DNA of 47,599 bases from Nemertoderma westbladi. Its lineage: Eukaryota > Xenacoelomorpha > Nemertodermatida > Nemertodermatidae. Shown here one piece after another: positions 26,491 through 36,960 of the stretch; the first letter of the stretch is position 1; every line of letters begins with the position of its first letter. The stretch is taken from the NCBI GenBank assembly GCA_032718475.1, contig JAUCBJ010001587.1:1-47599 (forward strand), in the 5' to 3' direction. A program made the translations under genes and the position numbers. The notes below the pieces were generated by a model. That model had not been told where the DNA came from. It saw only the letters and a program-made list of their open reading frames with translations, and did not search any database.

Positions 26491-27810
26491 CGTGGTGTTT
26501 GGAGTTTACAGGCATCTCAATGTGCAGCCGTGTTCGTGTACAATTCCTTTGATGATCGTGGTGTTTGGAGTACAGGCACCTCAATGTGCAACCGGGTTCG
26601 GGTACAATTCCTTTGATGATCGTGGTGTTTCGAGTTTACAGGCATCTCAATGTGCAACCGGATTCGGGTACAAATCCTTTGATAATCGTGGTGTTTGTAG
26701 TTTACAGGCATCTCAATGTGCAGCCGGGTTCGTGTACAATTACTTTGATTATCGTGGTGTTTGGAGTTTACAGGCATCTCAATGTGCAGCCGGGTTCGGG
26801 TACAATTCCTTTGATGATCGTGGTGTTTGGAGTACAGGCACCTCAATGTGCAACCGGGTTCGGGTACAACTCCTTTGATGATCGTGGTGTTTGGAGTACA
26901 GGCACCTCAATGTGCAACCGGGTTCGGGTACAATTCATTTGATGATCGTGGTGTTTGGAGTTTACAGGCATCTCAATGTGCAACCGGGTTCGGATACAAA
27001 TCCTTTGATAATCGTGGTGTTTGTAGTTTACAGGCATCTCAATGTGCAGCCGGGTTCGTGTACAATTACTTTGATTATCGTTGTGTTTGGAGTTTACAGG
27101 CATCTCAATGTGCAACCGGGTTCGTTTACAATACCTTTGATGATCGTGGTGTTTGGAGTTTACAGGGATCTCAATGTGCAGCCGGGTTCGTGTACAATTC
27201 ATTTGATGATCGTGGTGTTTGGAGTTTACAGGCATCTCAATGTGCAGCCGGGTTCGTTTACAATTCCTTTGATGATCGTGGTCTTTGGAGGTTACAGGCA
27301 TCTCAATGTGCAGCCGGGTTCGTGTATAATTACTTTGATGATCGTGGTGTTTGGAGTTTACAGGCATCTCAATGTGCAGCCGGGTTCGTGTACAATTCCT
27401 TTGATGATCGTGGTGTTTGGAGTTTACAGGCATCTCAATGTGCAGCCGGGTTCGTGTACAAATCCTTTGATAATCGTGGTGTTTGGAGGTTACAGGCATC
27501 TCAATGTGCAGCCGGGTTCGTTTGCAATTACTTTGATGATCGTGGTGTTTGGAGTTTACAGGCATCTCAATGTGCAGCCGGGTTCGTGTACAATTCCTTT
27601 GATGATCGTGGTGTTTGGAGTTTACTGGCATCTCAATGTGCAGCCGGGTTTGTGTACAATTCCTTTGATGATCGTGGTGTTTGGAGTTTACAGGCATCTC
27701 AATGTGCAGCCGGGTTCGTTTACAATTCCTTTGATGATCGTGGTCTTTGGAGGTTACAGGCATCTCAATGTGCAGCCGGGTTCGTGTATAATTACTTTGA
27801 TGATCGTGGT

Positions 27811-30602
27811 GTTTGGAGGTTACAGGCATCTCAATGTGCAGCCGGGTTCGTTTACAATTACTTTGATGATCGTGGTGTTTGGAGTTTACAGGCATCTCAA
27901 TGTGCAGCCGGGTTCGTGTACAATTCCTTTGATGATCGTGGTGTTTGGAGTTTACAGGCATCTCAATGTGCGGCCGGGTTCGTGTATAATTACTTTGATG
28001 ATCGTGGTGTTTGGAGTTTACAGGCATCTCAATGTGCAGCCGGGTTCGTTTACAATTACTTTGATGATCGTGATCGTGGTGTTTGGAGTTTACAGGCATC
28101 TCAATGTGCAGCCGGGTTCGTGTACAATTCCTTTGATGATCGTGGTGTTAGGAGTTTACAGGCATCTCAATGTGCAACCGGGTTCGTGTACAATTCCTTT
28201 GATGATCGTGGTGTTTGGAGTTTACAGGCATCTCAATGTGCAGCCGGGTTTGTGTACAATTCCTTTGATGATCGTGGTGTTTGGAGTTTACAGGCATCTC
28301 AATGTGCAGCCGGGTTCGTGTACATTTCTTTTGATGATCGTGGTGTTTGGAGTTTACAGGCATCTCAATGTGCAGCCGGGTTCGTGTACAATTCCTTTGA
28401 TGATCGTGGTGTTTGGAGTTTACAGGCATCTCAATGTGCAACCGGGTTCGTGTACAATTCCTTTTATGATCGTGGTGTTTGGAGTTTACAGGCATCTCAA
28501 TGTGCAACCGGGTTCGTGTACAATTCCTTTGATGATCGTGGTGTTTGGAGTTTACAGGCATCTCAATGTGGAACCGGGTTCGTGTACAATTCCTTTGATG
28601 ATCATGGTGTTTGGAGTTTACAGGTATCTCAATGTGTAGCCGGGTTCGGGTACAATTCCTTTGATGATCGTGGTGTTTGGAGTTTACAGGTATCTCAATG
28701 TGTAGCCGGGTTCGGGTACAATTCCTTTGATGATCGTGGTGTTTGGAGTTTACAGGCATCTCAATGTGCAGCCGGGTTCGTGTACATTTCTTTTGATGAT
28801 CGTGGTGTTTGGAGTTTACAGGCATCTCAATGTGCAGCCGGGTTCGTGTACAATTCGTTTGATGATCGTGGTGTTTGGAGTTTACAGGCATCTCAATGTG
28901 CAACCGGGTTCGTGTACAATTCCTTTTATGATCGTGGTGTTTGGAGTTTACAGGCATCTCAATGTGCAACCGGGTTCGTGTACAATTCCTTTTATGATCG
29001 TGGTGTTTGGAGTTTACAGGCATCTCAATGTGCAACCGGGTTCGTGTACAATTCCTTTGATGATCGTGGTGTTTGGAGTTTACAGGCATCTCAATGTGGA
29101 ACCGGGTTCGTGTACAATTCCTTTGATGATCATGGTGTTTGGAGTTTACAGGTATCTCAATGTGTAGCCGGGTTCGGGTACAATTCCTTTGATGATCGTG
29201 GTGTTTGGAGGTTACAGGCATCTCAATGTGCAGCCGGGTTCGTTTACAATTACTTTGATGATCGTGGTGTTTGGAGTTTACAGGCATCTCAATGTGCAGC
29301 CGGGTTCGTGTACAATTCCTTTGATGATCGTGGTGTTTGGAGTTTACAGGCATCTCAATGTGCGGCCGGGTTCGTGTATAATTACTTTGATGATCGTGGT
29401 GTTTGGAGTTTACAGGCATCTCAATGTGCAGCCGGGTTCGTTTACAATTACTTTGATGATCGTGATCGTGGTGTTTGGAGTTTACAGGCATCTCAATGTG
29501 CAGCCGGGTTCGTGTACAATTCCTTTGATGATCGTGGTGTTAGGAGTTTACAGGCATCTCAATGTGCAACCGGGTTCGTGTACAATTCCTTTGATGATCG
29601 TGGTGTTTGGAGTTTACAGGCATCTCAATGTGCAGCCGGGTTTGTGTACAATTCCTTTGATGATCGTGGTGTTTGGAGTTTACAGGCATCTCAATGTGCA
29701 GCCGGGTTCGTGTACATTTCTTTTGATGATCGTGGTGTTTGGAGTTTACAGGCATCTCAATGTGCAGCCGGGTTCGTGTACAATTCCTTTGATGATCGTG
29801 GTGTTTGGAGTTTACAGGCATCTCAATGTGCAACCGGGTTCGTGTACAATTCCTTTTATGATCGTGGTGTTTGGAGTTTACAGGCATCTCAATGTGCAAC
29901 CGGGTTCGTGTACAATTCCTTTGATGATCGTGGTGTTTGGAGTTTACAGGCATCTCAATGTGGAACCGGGTTCGTGTACAATTCCTTTGATGATCATGGT
30001 GTTTGGAGTTTACAGGTATCTCAATGTGTAGCCGGGTTCGGGTACAATTCCTTTGATGATCGTGGTGTTTGGAGTTTACAGGTATCTCAATGTGTAGCCG
30101 GGTTCGGGTACAATTCCTTTGATGATCGTGGTGTTTGGAGTTTACAGGCATCTCAATGTGCAGCCGGGTTCGTGTACATTTCTTTTGATGATCGTGGTGT
30201 TTGGAGTTTACAGGCATCTCAATGTGCAGCCGGGTTCGTGTACAATTCCTTTGATGATCGTGGTGTTTGGAGTTTACAGGCATCTCAATGTGCAACCGGG
30301 TTCGTGTACAATTCCTTTTATGATCGTGGTGTTTGGAGTTTACAGGCATCTCAATGTGCAACCGGGTTCGTGTACAATTCCTTTTATGATCGTGGTGTTT
30401 GGAGTTTACAGGCATCTCAATGTGCAACCGGGTTCGTGTACAATTCCTTTGATGATCGTGGTGTTTGGAGTTTACAGGCATCTCAATGTGGAACCGGGTT
30501 CGTGTACAATTCCTTTGATGATCATGGTGTTTGGAGTTTACAGGTATCTCAATGTGTAGCCGGGTTCGGGTACAATTCCTTTGATGATCGTGGTGTTTGG
30601 AG
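27811..30602. repeat. Two tandem copies of a 1,392-bp (21-monomer) higher-order repeat
   Basis: Rare variants recur at a constant 1,392-bp offset: GTTTGGAGGTT at 27811 and 29203, the doubled GATCGTGATCGT near 28068 and 29460, and CAGGTATCTCAATGTGTAGCC near 28621 and 30013. The period equals twenty 66-bp units plus one 72-bp unit. By eye the two copies differ at only a few positions (for example AATTCG at about 28853 against AATTCC), so this is the youngest part of the satellite. Confidence 0.85.
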
Positions 30603-30757
30603 TTTACAGGCATCTCAATGTGCAACCGGGTTCGTGTACAATTCCTTTGATGATCGTGGTGTTTGGAGTTTACAGGCATCTCAATGTGGAACCGGGTTCG
30701 TGTACAATTCCTTTGATGATCATGGTGTTTGGAGTTTACATGTATCTCAATGTGTAG

Positions 30758-31277
30758 CATGCCGATTATAGATAGAGATAGATTGATTGCAAATGCAATG
30801 CGTCATCCAATCTGGATCTGTTAGGGAAACTGAAGCAAATAGTTGCTGTGGAGCTCTTTTGTGGTGTGAGCTGTGGAACTCTTTTGTGGAAGCTGTCACC
30901 CATGTTGTGAACCTTTGGCGAATAATCAAATGTTCCATAGTGCAAAGATTACACACGGTCAAAGCTTCCACAAAATAGGTCAAATGTTCCACACAGGTAA
31001 AAGATTCCATAGTTGGGTCAAAACTTCCACAACTGGGTTATACAGTAGTTTCCACAAAACTGGCCAAATGGTTCCACAAACCTACATTTTAATTAAATTT
31101 TATTTTAGATTATATCATGACCTACTATGGATAAGACCCGCCTTGCTGCTGCAAAGCCCCTAAATTTAGTGGGCCAGTTATTTTTCTTAGTTCGAATCCC
31201 TGAAACAATACATCTAGCGCGTCGAAAGTACGTGGCCCTAACAAAAAATATGTCCTCTTTCTGATGAGACAAATAAA
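30758..31277. other. Degenerate TTCCACA minisatellite and spacer
   Basis: From about 30900 to 31085 the motif GTTCCACA or CTTCCACA recurs roughly every 25-35 bp with CAAA or GGTCAAA in front, as in an old diverged tandem repeat. A B-box-like GTTCGAATCCC at about 31190-31200 has no matching A box, so I do not call a SINE. No gene is seen. Confidence 0.4.
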
Positions 31278-32300
31278 AATTGAATAGATCCAGTAGTTTT
31301 CGAGATATGAGGAGTTCTTGGCACCCATACCATATCAGCACTTTTCGGAATTGATAAAATTACACAAAATACACCACCCTTCAAGGTATAAAACCATTAA
31401 ACCATATTATGCTTTTTTTGGTTAGTCGAATTCATTATTAGTGATCGAAAGCGAAATTAGAATAAAATCTTCATTGTTTATTTTTTAACACTAAATGAGC
31501 ACCAAAATTACAAGTAGCTTTGAAATTTTAAAATAGCCAAAAGTGGTAATTTGGCCGAATAGTTTGTCTACTGAGGTTTTAGAATGTGCTGAATTATTTG
31601 GCAAGGTTTATAAAATTGTGGTATTTTCAAAAATGGCCTATTGTGTCAGTCGAAAATTTAAGTGCCAGCCAGTGTACTTCTATTTCAGTACAGCAGTACT
31701 CTAGCAGTCTGGTACTACTGGTCCGATAATGTAGTGTATTATTCTGTATGTGGTATGTGCATTGCACTGTACTGCGTCACTGGCACGTTAGGCATTCCAT
31801 TACTGCTGATTGCATTATGCTGTTAGAGGCATCAATGCCTTATCATTATTACATCTGATTACGTCCGTACCTGTGTTTATTTCACTACCGGTAGTTATTA
31901 TCACCTCTACAGGGGCTGGCAGCCAGGGTGCCTAATCTTGGTCTGGACATATATCTGAATCCTGTATGAAAGCAGTAGCAGTTATAGTTGGAAAGTGCTG
32001 TTTGTATGGATGCCGCTCGCGCTCTTGGTCTACAGTGGCACTTAGTTCGACTCGTTAGGGCTCTTCTACAGAACAGTTGACATCAGGGTCTGCCACTAAC
32101 ATTTGTACATTTCGACTTGCGATATATTTAGTAACCAACAGTGGCCATTTTTATCAAAAGATGCTGTTAAACGGTTCACCCGGAATCTGTTCAGACTTCA
32201 GTGTGCTAAATGCCTCACAATCTCCTCGAAGACCGCTATTAAAAACAATATACCGTCCATCGTAATTCATGAAGGAGAGTAAAATTAGCTTTTTTATCTG

Positions 32301-32522
32301 ATGTAGAGATGGAACTACTGCTGGACTTGGCGTTGGAGGGGCCGGTTATTGTTTAAGAACCATGACGCTAGTGAAATTCTCCTACCTAAACCAGCGGGAC
32401 TCCTATCTGAATTCCCTGAGGATATATCGGCCCTTTCGGAGGATCTCAAGACAATGCGTGACCACATTAACAGTGTTCGCTTTGTAGATTTAATAGACAA
32501 AGTATATCATATGCTGAAATAA
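32301..32522 (+). pseudogene. Protein-like fragment inside the inverted-repeat element
   Basis: One frame ending in TAA at 32520-32522 reads as ordinary protein for at least 50 residues, including LLPKPAGLLSEFPEDIS and KTMRDHINSVRFVDLID, and ends KVYHMLK. Upstream it runs through WRWRGRLLFKNHD. A pyrimidine-rich stretch ending in TAG (about 32287-32305) resembles a splice acceptor, so it could be a terminal exon. I do not recognise the family. The setting within inverted repeats suggests a remnant of the element's own gene. Confidence 0.35.
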
Positions 32523-32689
32523 ATTATTAATATTACGACTTCTATATAATGAGGAACTGATATTATTTAGGGATTATTATTAACTGCAATTTTTGATATG
32601 TAATGGAGTATGGTTACTACTTAATTACACTACGCCATGTCCTGGAATATACGTGTCGTTTAATGATTTGATTTGGCTAATATGGTTGG

Positions 32690-32965
32690 ATATTACGACG
32701 ATATTTTTGAGTGTCATATTCGTGATCATCATCCCAGAAAACCCAAAATGTCATAAAATTAGATTGATTTGGTAATGATTTTTGATTAATCAAATTTGTG
32801 CTACTTGTATTTTTCGTGCCGCACATTGACAGGTATCCAAAATAGCCGAAATCAACAAGGAAGATATTTTTAAATGTCATATTCGTGATCAGCATCCCAA
32901 AAAAACCATTTTGCTCATAAAATCAATTTGATTTCGTGGTTATTTTCATTATCATATTTCCAGTA
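32690..32965 (+). repeat. Diverged 165-bp tandem duplication
   Basis: The segment at about 32697-32830 recurs at about 32862-32995. Shared words in order are GATATTTTT, TGTCATATTCGTGATCA, CATCCCA, CATAAAAT, TTGATTT and CTACTTGT. Identity is moderate, so the duplication is old. Confidence 0.6.
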
Positions 32966-33426
32966 GCCGCCCTACTTGTTTTTTTCCTGCTCCAGGGGGC
33001 CCACATAACTGACTAATAACTAATATAAATAACAACATGCCTATGTTGTTATATTACACAACTCTTCGATATGTTAGATGTAGAGGAATAAACCTTCCAA
33101 ATGAAATCAGCACATTCTAAAACCTCAGTAGCCAAAATATAAGATCAATTTACCACGTGTGAAAAAAAGTGCTACTTGCACTTTTGGTGCTCTTTTAGTA
33201 TCTATTAAAAAAACTGAAAAAATTGCTTCTAATCATGCTTTCGATTACTGATATTGAATTCAACAAACCAAAAAAGCATAGTATGGTTTAATGGTTATAC
33301 CAAAGTCTTTGAAGGTGGTCTTTCAAAGGCTTTGAAGTGATTTTTAGTAATTTTATCAATTCCGCAAGGAGTTGATATGGTATGGGAGCCAAGAACTCCT
33401 CGTATCTCGGAAACTACTGGAGCTAT

Positions 33427-33523
33427 TAATCAAGTCTAACGACTTGCTAATAGTCAGTAGCCAGTAGTCAGTAGCCAGTAGCTTTTTTTTCTTACAGTAA
33501 TCAAGTCTAACGACTTGCTAATA
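33427..33523 (+). repeat. 26-bp direct repeat pair, each with an internal hairpin
   Basis: Identical 26-bp copies lie at 33427-33452 and 33498-33523. Each contains AAGTCTAACGACTT, a 5-bp stem with a 4-base loop. Between them are repeats of CAGTAGCCAGTAGT and a T tract. The origin is not known. Confidence 0.7.
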
Positions 33524-33550
33524 AGAAAGTTATAAGACGTTTTGTATAAA

Positions 33551-33710
33551 GGCGGCACCCTGCCGCCCTGGGGGTCAGGATAATATATGTAAAGGGCACT
33601 CTGCTGCCCTGGGGGTTAAGTGATAATTATATAAAGGTGGCACACTGCCGCCTTTATGAGCATGGTCCTAAATTATTTAGAAGGATTAAAGGCGGCAGTA
33701 TGCCGCCTTT
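33551..33710. repeat. Cluster of four related GGCGGCA/TGCCGCC hairpins
   Basis: Four short inverted repeats share one design, a stem of AAAGGCGGCA paired with TGCCGCCTTT around a 3-5 base loop: 33551-33567, 33594-33609, 33631-33657 and 33688-33710. The third has the longest stem (ATAAAGG.GGCA). The first two are followed by CTGGGGGT. Spacing is about 40-50 bp. Stem sequences vary in a partly compensated manner. Role unknown. Confidence 0.7.
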
Positions 33711-33766
33711 TTTAAGTGTTGGTACGCAAAGGGTTAAATTAACAAAACCCTTTGTTTTGCATATTT

Positions 33767-34084
33767 AAGGCCCCCCTCACACGGAGCAACTAATTTGTTT
33801 CTGCAACTTGTTTTTGAAACTTGTTGCCTGACACCCTCACATACAGAAACTTGTTGCTGGACTCCTCACATACAGAAACAAGTTTCGGAAACACGTTGCA
33901 ACAACAAGTTGGGGGGTGGTGTGTGTGTGTGTGGAGGGGTGGGGGGAGGGGGGGGGGGGGGTGGGGGGGGGGGTCCAGCAACAAGTTTCGGAAACAAGTT
34001 GCAGCATGAAGCTTCAGTAACAAGTTTCTGTGTGAGGGGGTCCTGCAACAAGTTAAACAAGTTGCTCCGTGTGAGGGTGGCCTT
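33767..34084. mobile_element. 318-bp foldback element with poly-G core
   Basis: The ends are inverted repeats, AAGGCC(C/A)CCCTCACACGG followed by AGCAACT. The arms are filled with inverted and direct copies of GCAACTTGTTTC and GAAACTTGTTGC words. The centre (33911-33973) is almost pure G on the plus strand, with runs of up to 14 G. It has the form of a non-autonomous foldback or MITE element. A target duplication could not be assigned, because the flanks read TTT before and ATT after the AAGGCC/GGCCTT ends. It is non-coding; open frames here are low-complexity artefacts. Confidence 0.65.
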
Positions 34085-34301
34085 ATTCTGTATTTCAAAA
34101 ATCACAGTACAATTATTGGATAAGAGAAATTGTATCGATAGATGAGGTGTTACACTCTTATGATTTCACTAAAGTGGTTATTGAGTAAAGGTTGCAATAA
34201 CAAGGCATTAGATTAGTAATTAGTGAAAGTGTTTTAACAACTACATATCGGCCATTGCAAGGTGAATGACTATACAAATTAAAAAAGACAAATTAAATAA
34301 T

Positions 34302-34488
34302 TTTTAAATAAAACAGTTGAATTATTTCAACTAATAATTAAGCCTGTAGGCGTATTACAGCAAATAGATGAGCTGGTAACCAGCTGATCTCTTGAGGAAT
34401 CACTTCTACACGTGCGCACGTGTTACTAATACATACGCACGTAGTATAATAATTATTGGTTGAAATAATTCAACTGTCTTATTTAAAA
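34302..34488. mobile_element. 187-bp A/T-rich foldback element (MITE-like)
   Basis: Arms of about 39 bp at 34302-34340 and 34449-34488 are inverted copies with two or three mismatches, containing CAGTTGAATTATTTCAAC. The interior holds smaller palindromes, GAGCTGGTAACCAGCTGA and CACGTGCGCACGTG. It lies about 200 bp beyond the 3' end of the truncated actin copy. Confidence 0.65.
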
Positions 34489-34527
34489 CGAACAATAATA
34501 TTAAGCAAAATAATTCAATTTTGAAAC

Positions 34528-34533
34528 TTTATT
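34528..34533 (-). other. AATAAA downstream of truncated actin copy
   Basis: AATAAA on the minus strand, about 150 bp past the stop codon of the truncated actin copy. It would be a reasonable poly(A) signal if that copy is transcribed. Confidence 0.35.
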
Positions 34534-34683
34534 ACAATCGAGCAATAAATGTCACGCGAAATAATTAAGTTGAAAAACATTATTTAAATCGACCAATACT
34601 ATCACTCGTATTAAATTATTGAATACTACATGTACTGTATGCCATATTCTCAGAAGTTCATTGGTTGTTCAATATTATTTGTT

Positions 34684-35637
34684 TTAAAAGCACTTCCGGT
34701 GAACAATAGCTGGGCCGTATTCGTCATATTCCTCTTTGCTAATGCACATATCCATGAACGTGGAAAGAGAAGCGAGAATAGAACCACCGATCCATACGGA
34801 ATACTTCCTCTCTGGTGGAGCGATGATCTTAATCTTCATTGTTGGCGGGGCCAAAGCTGACATTTCCTTCTGCATTCGGTCAGCTATTCCTGGATACATG
34901 GTTGATCCTCCTGATAAAACCGTGTTAGCGTAGAGATCTTTTCTAATGTCAACATCGCATTTCCTAATTGAATTATACATGGTCTCGTGGATCCCTGAGA
35001 ATTCCATGCCAATGAATGCTGGTTGGAACATGGTTTCTGGAGTTCGGAATCTCTCGTTACCAATGGTAATAACCTGTCCATCAGGCAACTCGTAACTTTT
35101 CTCTAGACTAGAGCTTGAAGCAGCAATGCGCATCTCCTGCTCAAAATCTAATGCAACATAGCACAGCTTCTCCTTGATATCCCTAACGACTTCTCTTTCT
35201 GCAGTTGTAGTGAAGGAATAGCCTCTCTCCGTAAGTATCTTCATTAGGTAGTCTGTCAGTTCAAGGCCCGCCAAACTGACATGCAATATGGCGTGGGGTA
35301 GAGCGTAGCCTTCGTAGATGGGTACGGTATGGGTGACACCATAACCGGAGTCAAGAACGATTCCGGTGGTCCTACCAGAGGCATACAGAGACAACACAGA
35401 TTGGATGGCGACGTACATGGCTGGAGTGTTAAAGGTTTCAAACATAATCTGGGTCATCCTTTCTCTGTTCGCTTTGGGATTGAGAGCAGGCTCAGTAAGT
35501 AGCACTGGGTGTTCCTCTGGGGCAACTTTAAGTTCGTTGTAGAAGGTGTGATGCCAGATCTTCTCCATATCGTCCCAGTTGGTTATGATTCCATGCTCGA
35601 TGGGGTACTTTATCGTTAAAATGCCTCGTTTGCTCAT
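34684..35637 (-). pseudogene. 5'-truncated, diverged actin copy
   Basis: One open frame of 317 codons aligns with actin from SKRGIL (about residue 60) to the C-terminal HRKCF. By hand it differs from the intact actin at 40383-43087 at about 27 of 316 residues (roughly 91% identity), with no gap, stop or frameshift. It lacks the first 59 residues, which carry the first phosphate loop and the DNase I-binding loop. Within the rest, DSGDG is DSGYG (Asp157 lost from the second phosphate loop), R177, D179, R183 and D184 are changed, and Trp356 is Cys. It should not bind nucleotide or polymerise as normal actin. An ATG sits directly before Ser60 with a G at -3, so a 317-residue product is formally possible. 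No exon 1 homologue is visible upstream to 40.3 kb. The intact frame suggests recent truncation or some remaining constraint. Confidence 0.75.
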
Positions 35638-36819
35638 TCCAAATTATATCATAATTACATATACATTGAATAACATTGTAACAGTTAGTCTGTAGAGCAT
35701 CAGTTACGAGTCACAGCTCAGTTTCATCACGAATCATCAGTCAGGGAATTGAAGTCGTAAATTTTACAACTGCAAAGTTCTGATAATTTTACTTAGGAAT
35801 TATTCATTCACTTCAGTTAAAATTTAGATTTTCCATGTATAGTAAGTAGTATATAATTAATATGTCGTCGATAATGATTATTTAGAAGATTTTTATAAAT
35901 AACAATATTAAAATTTTATAGTAAAATTTACAAAAGAACTTCACAAAAGGAAAGCCACAATGGACATAATTTGAGCTAAAAATTGTGTAACATAATTTAA
36001 TGTTCGTTGACTAACAGGTTTATTGCGCTTGGTGCAGTTGTCATTATCATATGCATTATTGGTCGTATGACATTATAAATATCTTAATTATTTTAGAATT
36101 TGATTATTTGATGTAAAACATGAAGATTGATTCGACACAATAATTAATCTATTTTATTCACACGAAATTAAATTGCTAAGAGTTTATACGAAATTGATTT
36201 TATTGATTGCAAAGATACATCATCGATTCATCTGCTTTGATTGGTTGGTTGACTAGTTCGAAAAATTTCAAGATGACTAAGCGTATGGGTACAAACACTA
36301 AACCGACAGACAGACACCAGCCAACGACTGACATCCGGCAACCAGTAACCACAGCCGACAACCAATAAAATATTCAGTAAAAGGAGCAGGTTAAAGTAGC
36401 TAAGATAACCAAAACAATAAACGAAAGTCAATAGCACAGGTTATAGTTTAATTTATGCTCGGATATATATTTGCGTCGATTTTCCCTGGATAGTGATGCA
36501 TTTTTATTTCGCTTGAATTTTATTGTGACAAGAGTCCCCCACCCATTCATGTTCTATTGTTTATAGAATGTGAGTCTAAAATTCTAGCTATTCCATGGGA
36601 GTACATACTAGGCCCTAACTGCGGAACACAGCAAAACCAAATCTCTGGGTGGTACGTACAGCGTTGGAGGTTTCTCATTGGTACTCCCAAGCTTGACTCT
36701 TGATCAAATCCGCCTCCGCTTCGCAGTACATTGCTTTTGCCGTGTAGACAAGGCTTTGCACAATCTTGTGCTTTGGCAGCCCCGAAATAGAAAACAGAAA
36801 ATAAGCATGGTGGACAGCC
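35638..36819. other. Intergenic, A/T-rich, no recognised gene
   Basis: This region would hold the 5' region and any promoter of the truncated actin copy, but no CArG box, convincing TATA box or actin exon 1 is visible. At 36300-36365 there are a few CAGCCGACA words like those of the 24-bp minisatellite further right, probably by chance. Confidence 0.45.
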
Positions 36820-36960
36820 CATGAATTTCTTGAGACGCCTCTTAAAGGACACTGACCTTAAAGATGCGGATAATCGGAAGAAAGTCATGGAGGATAGAGA
36901 CTTGTGGCGGTGCAATTTTATCGATAAGCCGGCATAGCATTGCAGCATGCGGCTTGTGGA
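36820..36960 (+). pseudogene. Possible non-LTR retrotransposon ORF2 C-terminus, copy A
   Basis: The plus-strand frame reads NFLRRLLKDTDLKDADN then RKKVMEDRDLWRCNF, a pattern like the C-terminal end of LINE reverse-transcriptase polyproteins (KxDL...DRxxWR). A second diverged copy of the same sequence lies at 37594-37760. Only this short tail is preserved, so the LINE assignment rests on motif resemblance alone. Confidence 0.4.

Larger units (their letters stand above)
8243..30757. repeat. 66-bp satellite array, 22.5 kb, about 340 units
   Basis: The consensus unit runs TTTGATGATCGTGGTG, TTTGGAGTTTACAGG, CATCTCAATGTGCAGCC, GGGTTCGTGTACAATTCC. Length variants are 64 bp (GGAGTACAGG, lacking TT), 67 bp (GTGTTTTTCAG), 68 bp (GTGGTGTGTTTGG) and 72 bp (GATCGT doubled). 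Point variants recur: GCAACC/GCAGCC, GGGTAC/GTGTAC, AATTCC/AATTAC, GATGAT/GATTAT. Because 66 is divisible by 3 and the unit has no stop, enormous frames stay open on both strands, including one of 1,314 codons at 26827-30771 and antisense frames of over 400 codons. Substitutions between units change amino acids in every frame, and the length variants break the frame in the first two thirds, so coding is unlikely. The edges are sharp: CATGGTGTTTGGAG at the left and CAATGTGTAGCATGCC at the right. Confidence 0.97.
31278..33430. mobile_element. 2.15-kb element bounded by about 330-bp inverted repeats
   Basis: 31278-31610 and 33100-33430 are reverse complements with small gaps, at roughly 75-80% identity by eye. 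Shared blocks include CCAAGAACTCCT, ATATGGTATGGG, ATGGTTTAATGGTT, AATTTTATCAATTCCG and CAGCACATTCTAAAACCTCAGTAG (positions 33109-33132, complement of about 31580-31602). The 1.5-kb core holds a protein-like fragment ending at 32522 and a diverged 165-bp direct duplication at 32690-32965. Long inverted ends suggest a DNA transposon or foldback element. No target duplication or transposase was recognised, so the class is open. Simple inverted duplication of a shorter repeat is the alternative. Confidence 0.6.

Noticed and set aside
8243-30757. CRISPR-like array
   Set aside because: Units are contiguous with no unique spacers, and the context is eukaryotic.
26827-30771. 1,314-codon open frame encoding GVWSLQASQCAAGFVYNSFDDR repeats
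   Set aside because: It is the 66-bp satellite read in a stop-free frame. Opposite-strand frames are equally open, variants between units change amino acids, and no start context, intron or unique domain exists.
31190-31200. B-box-like GTTCGAATCCC as part of a tRNA or SINE
   Set aside because: No A box at the right spacing and no tRNA-like fold were seen.
33790-34145. Open frames with poly-Pro or poly-Gly around the G-rich core
   Set aside because: They are low-complexity artefacts of the G run in a foldback element.
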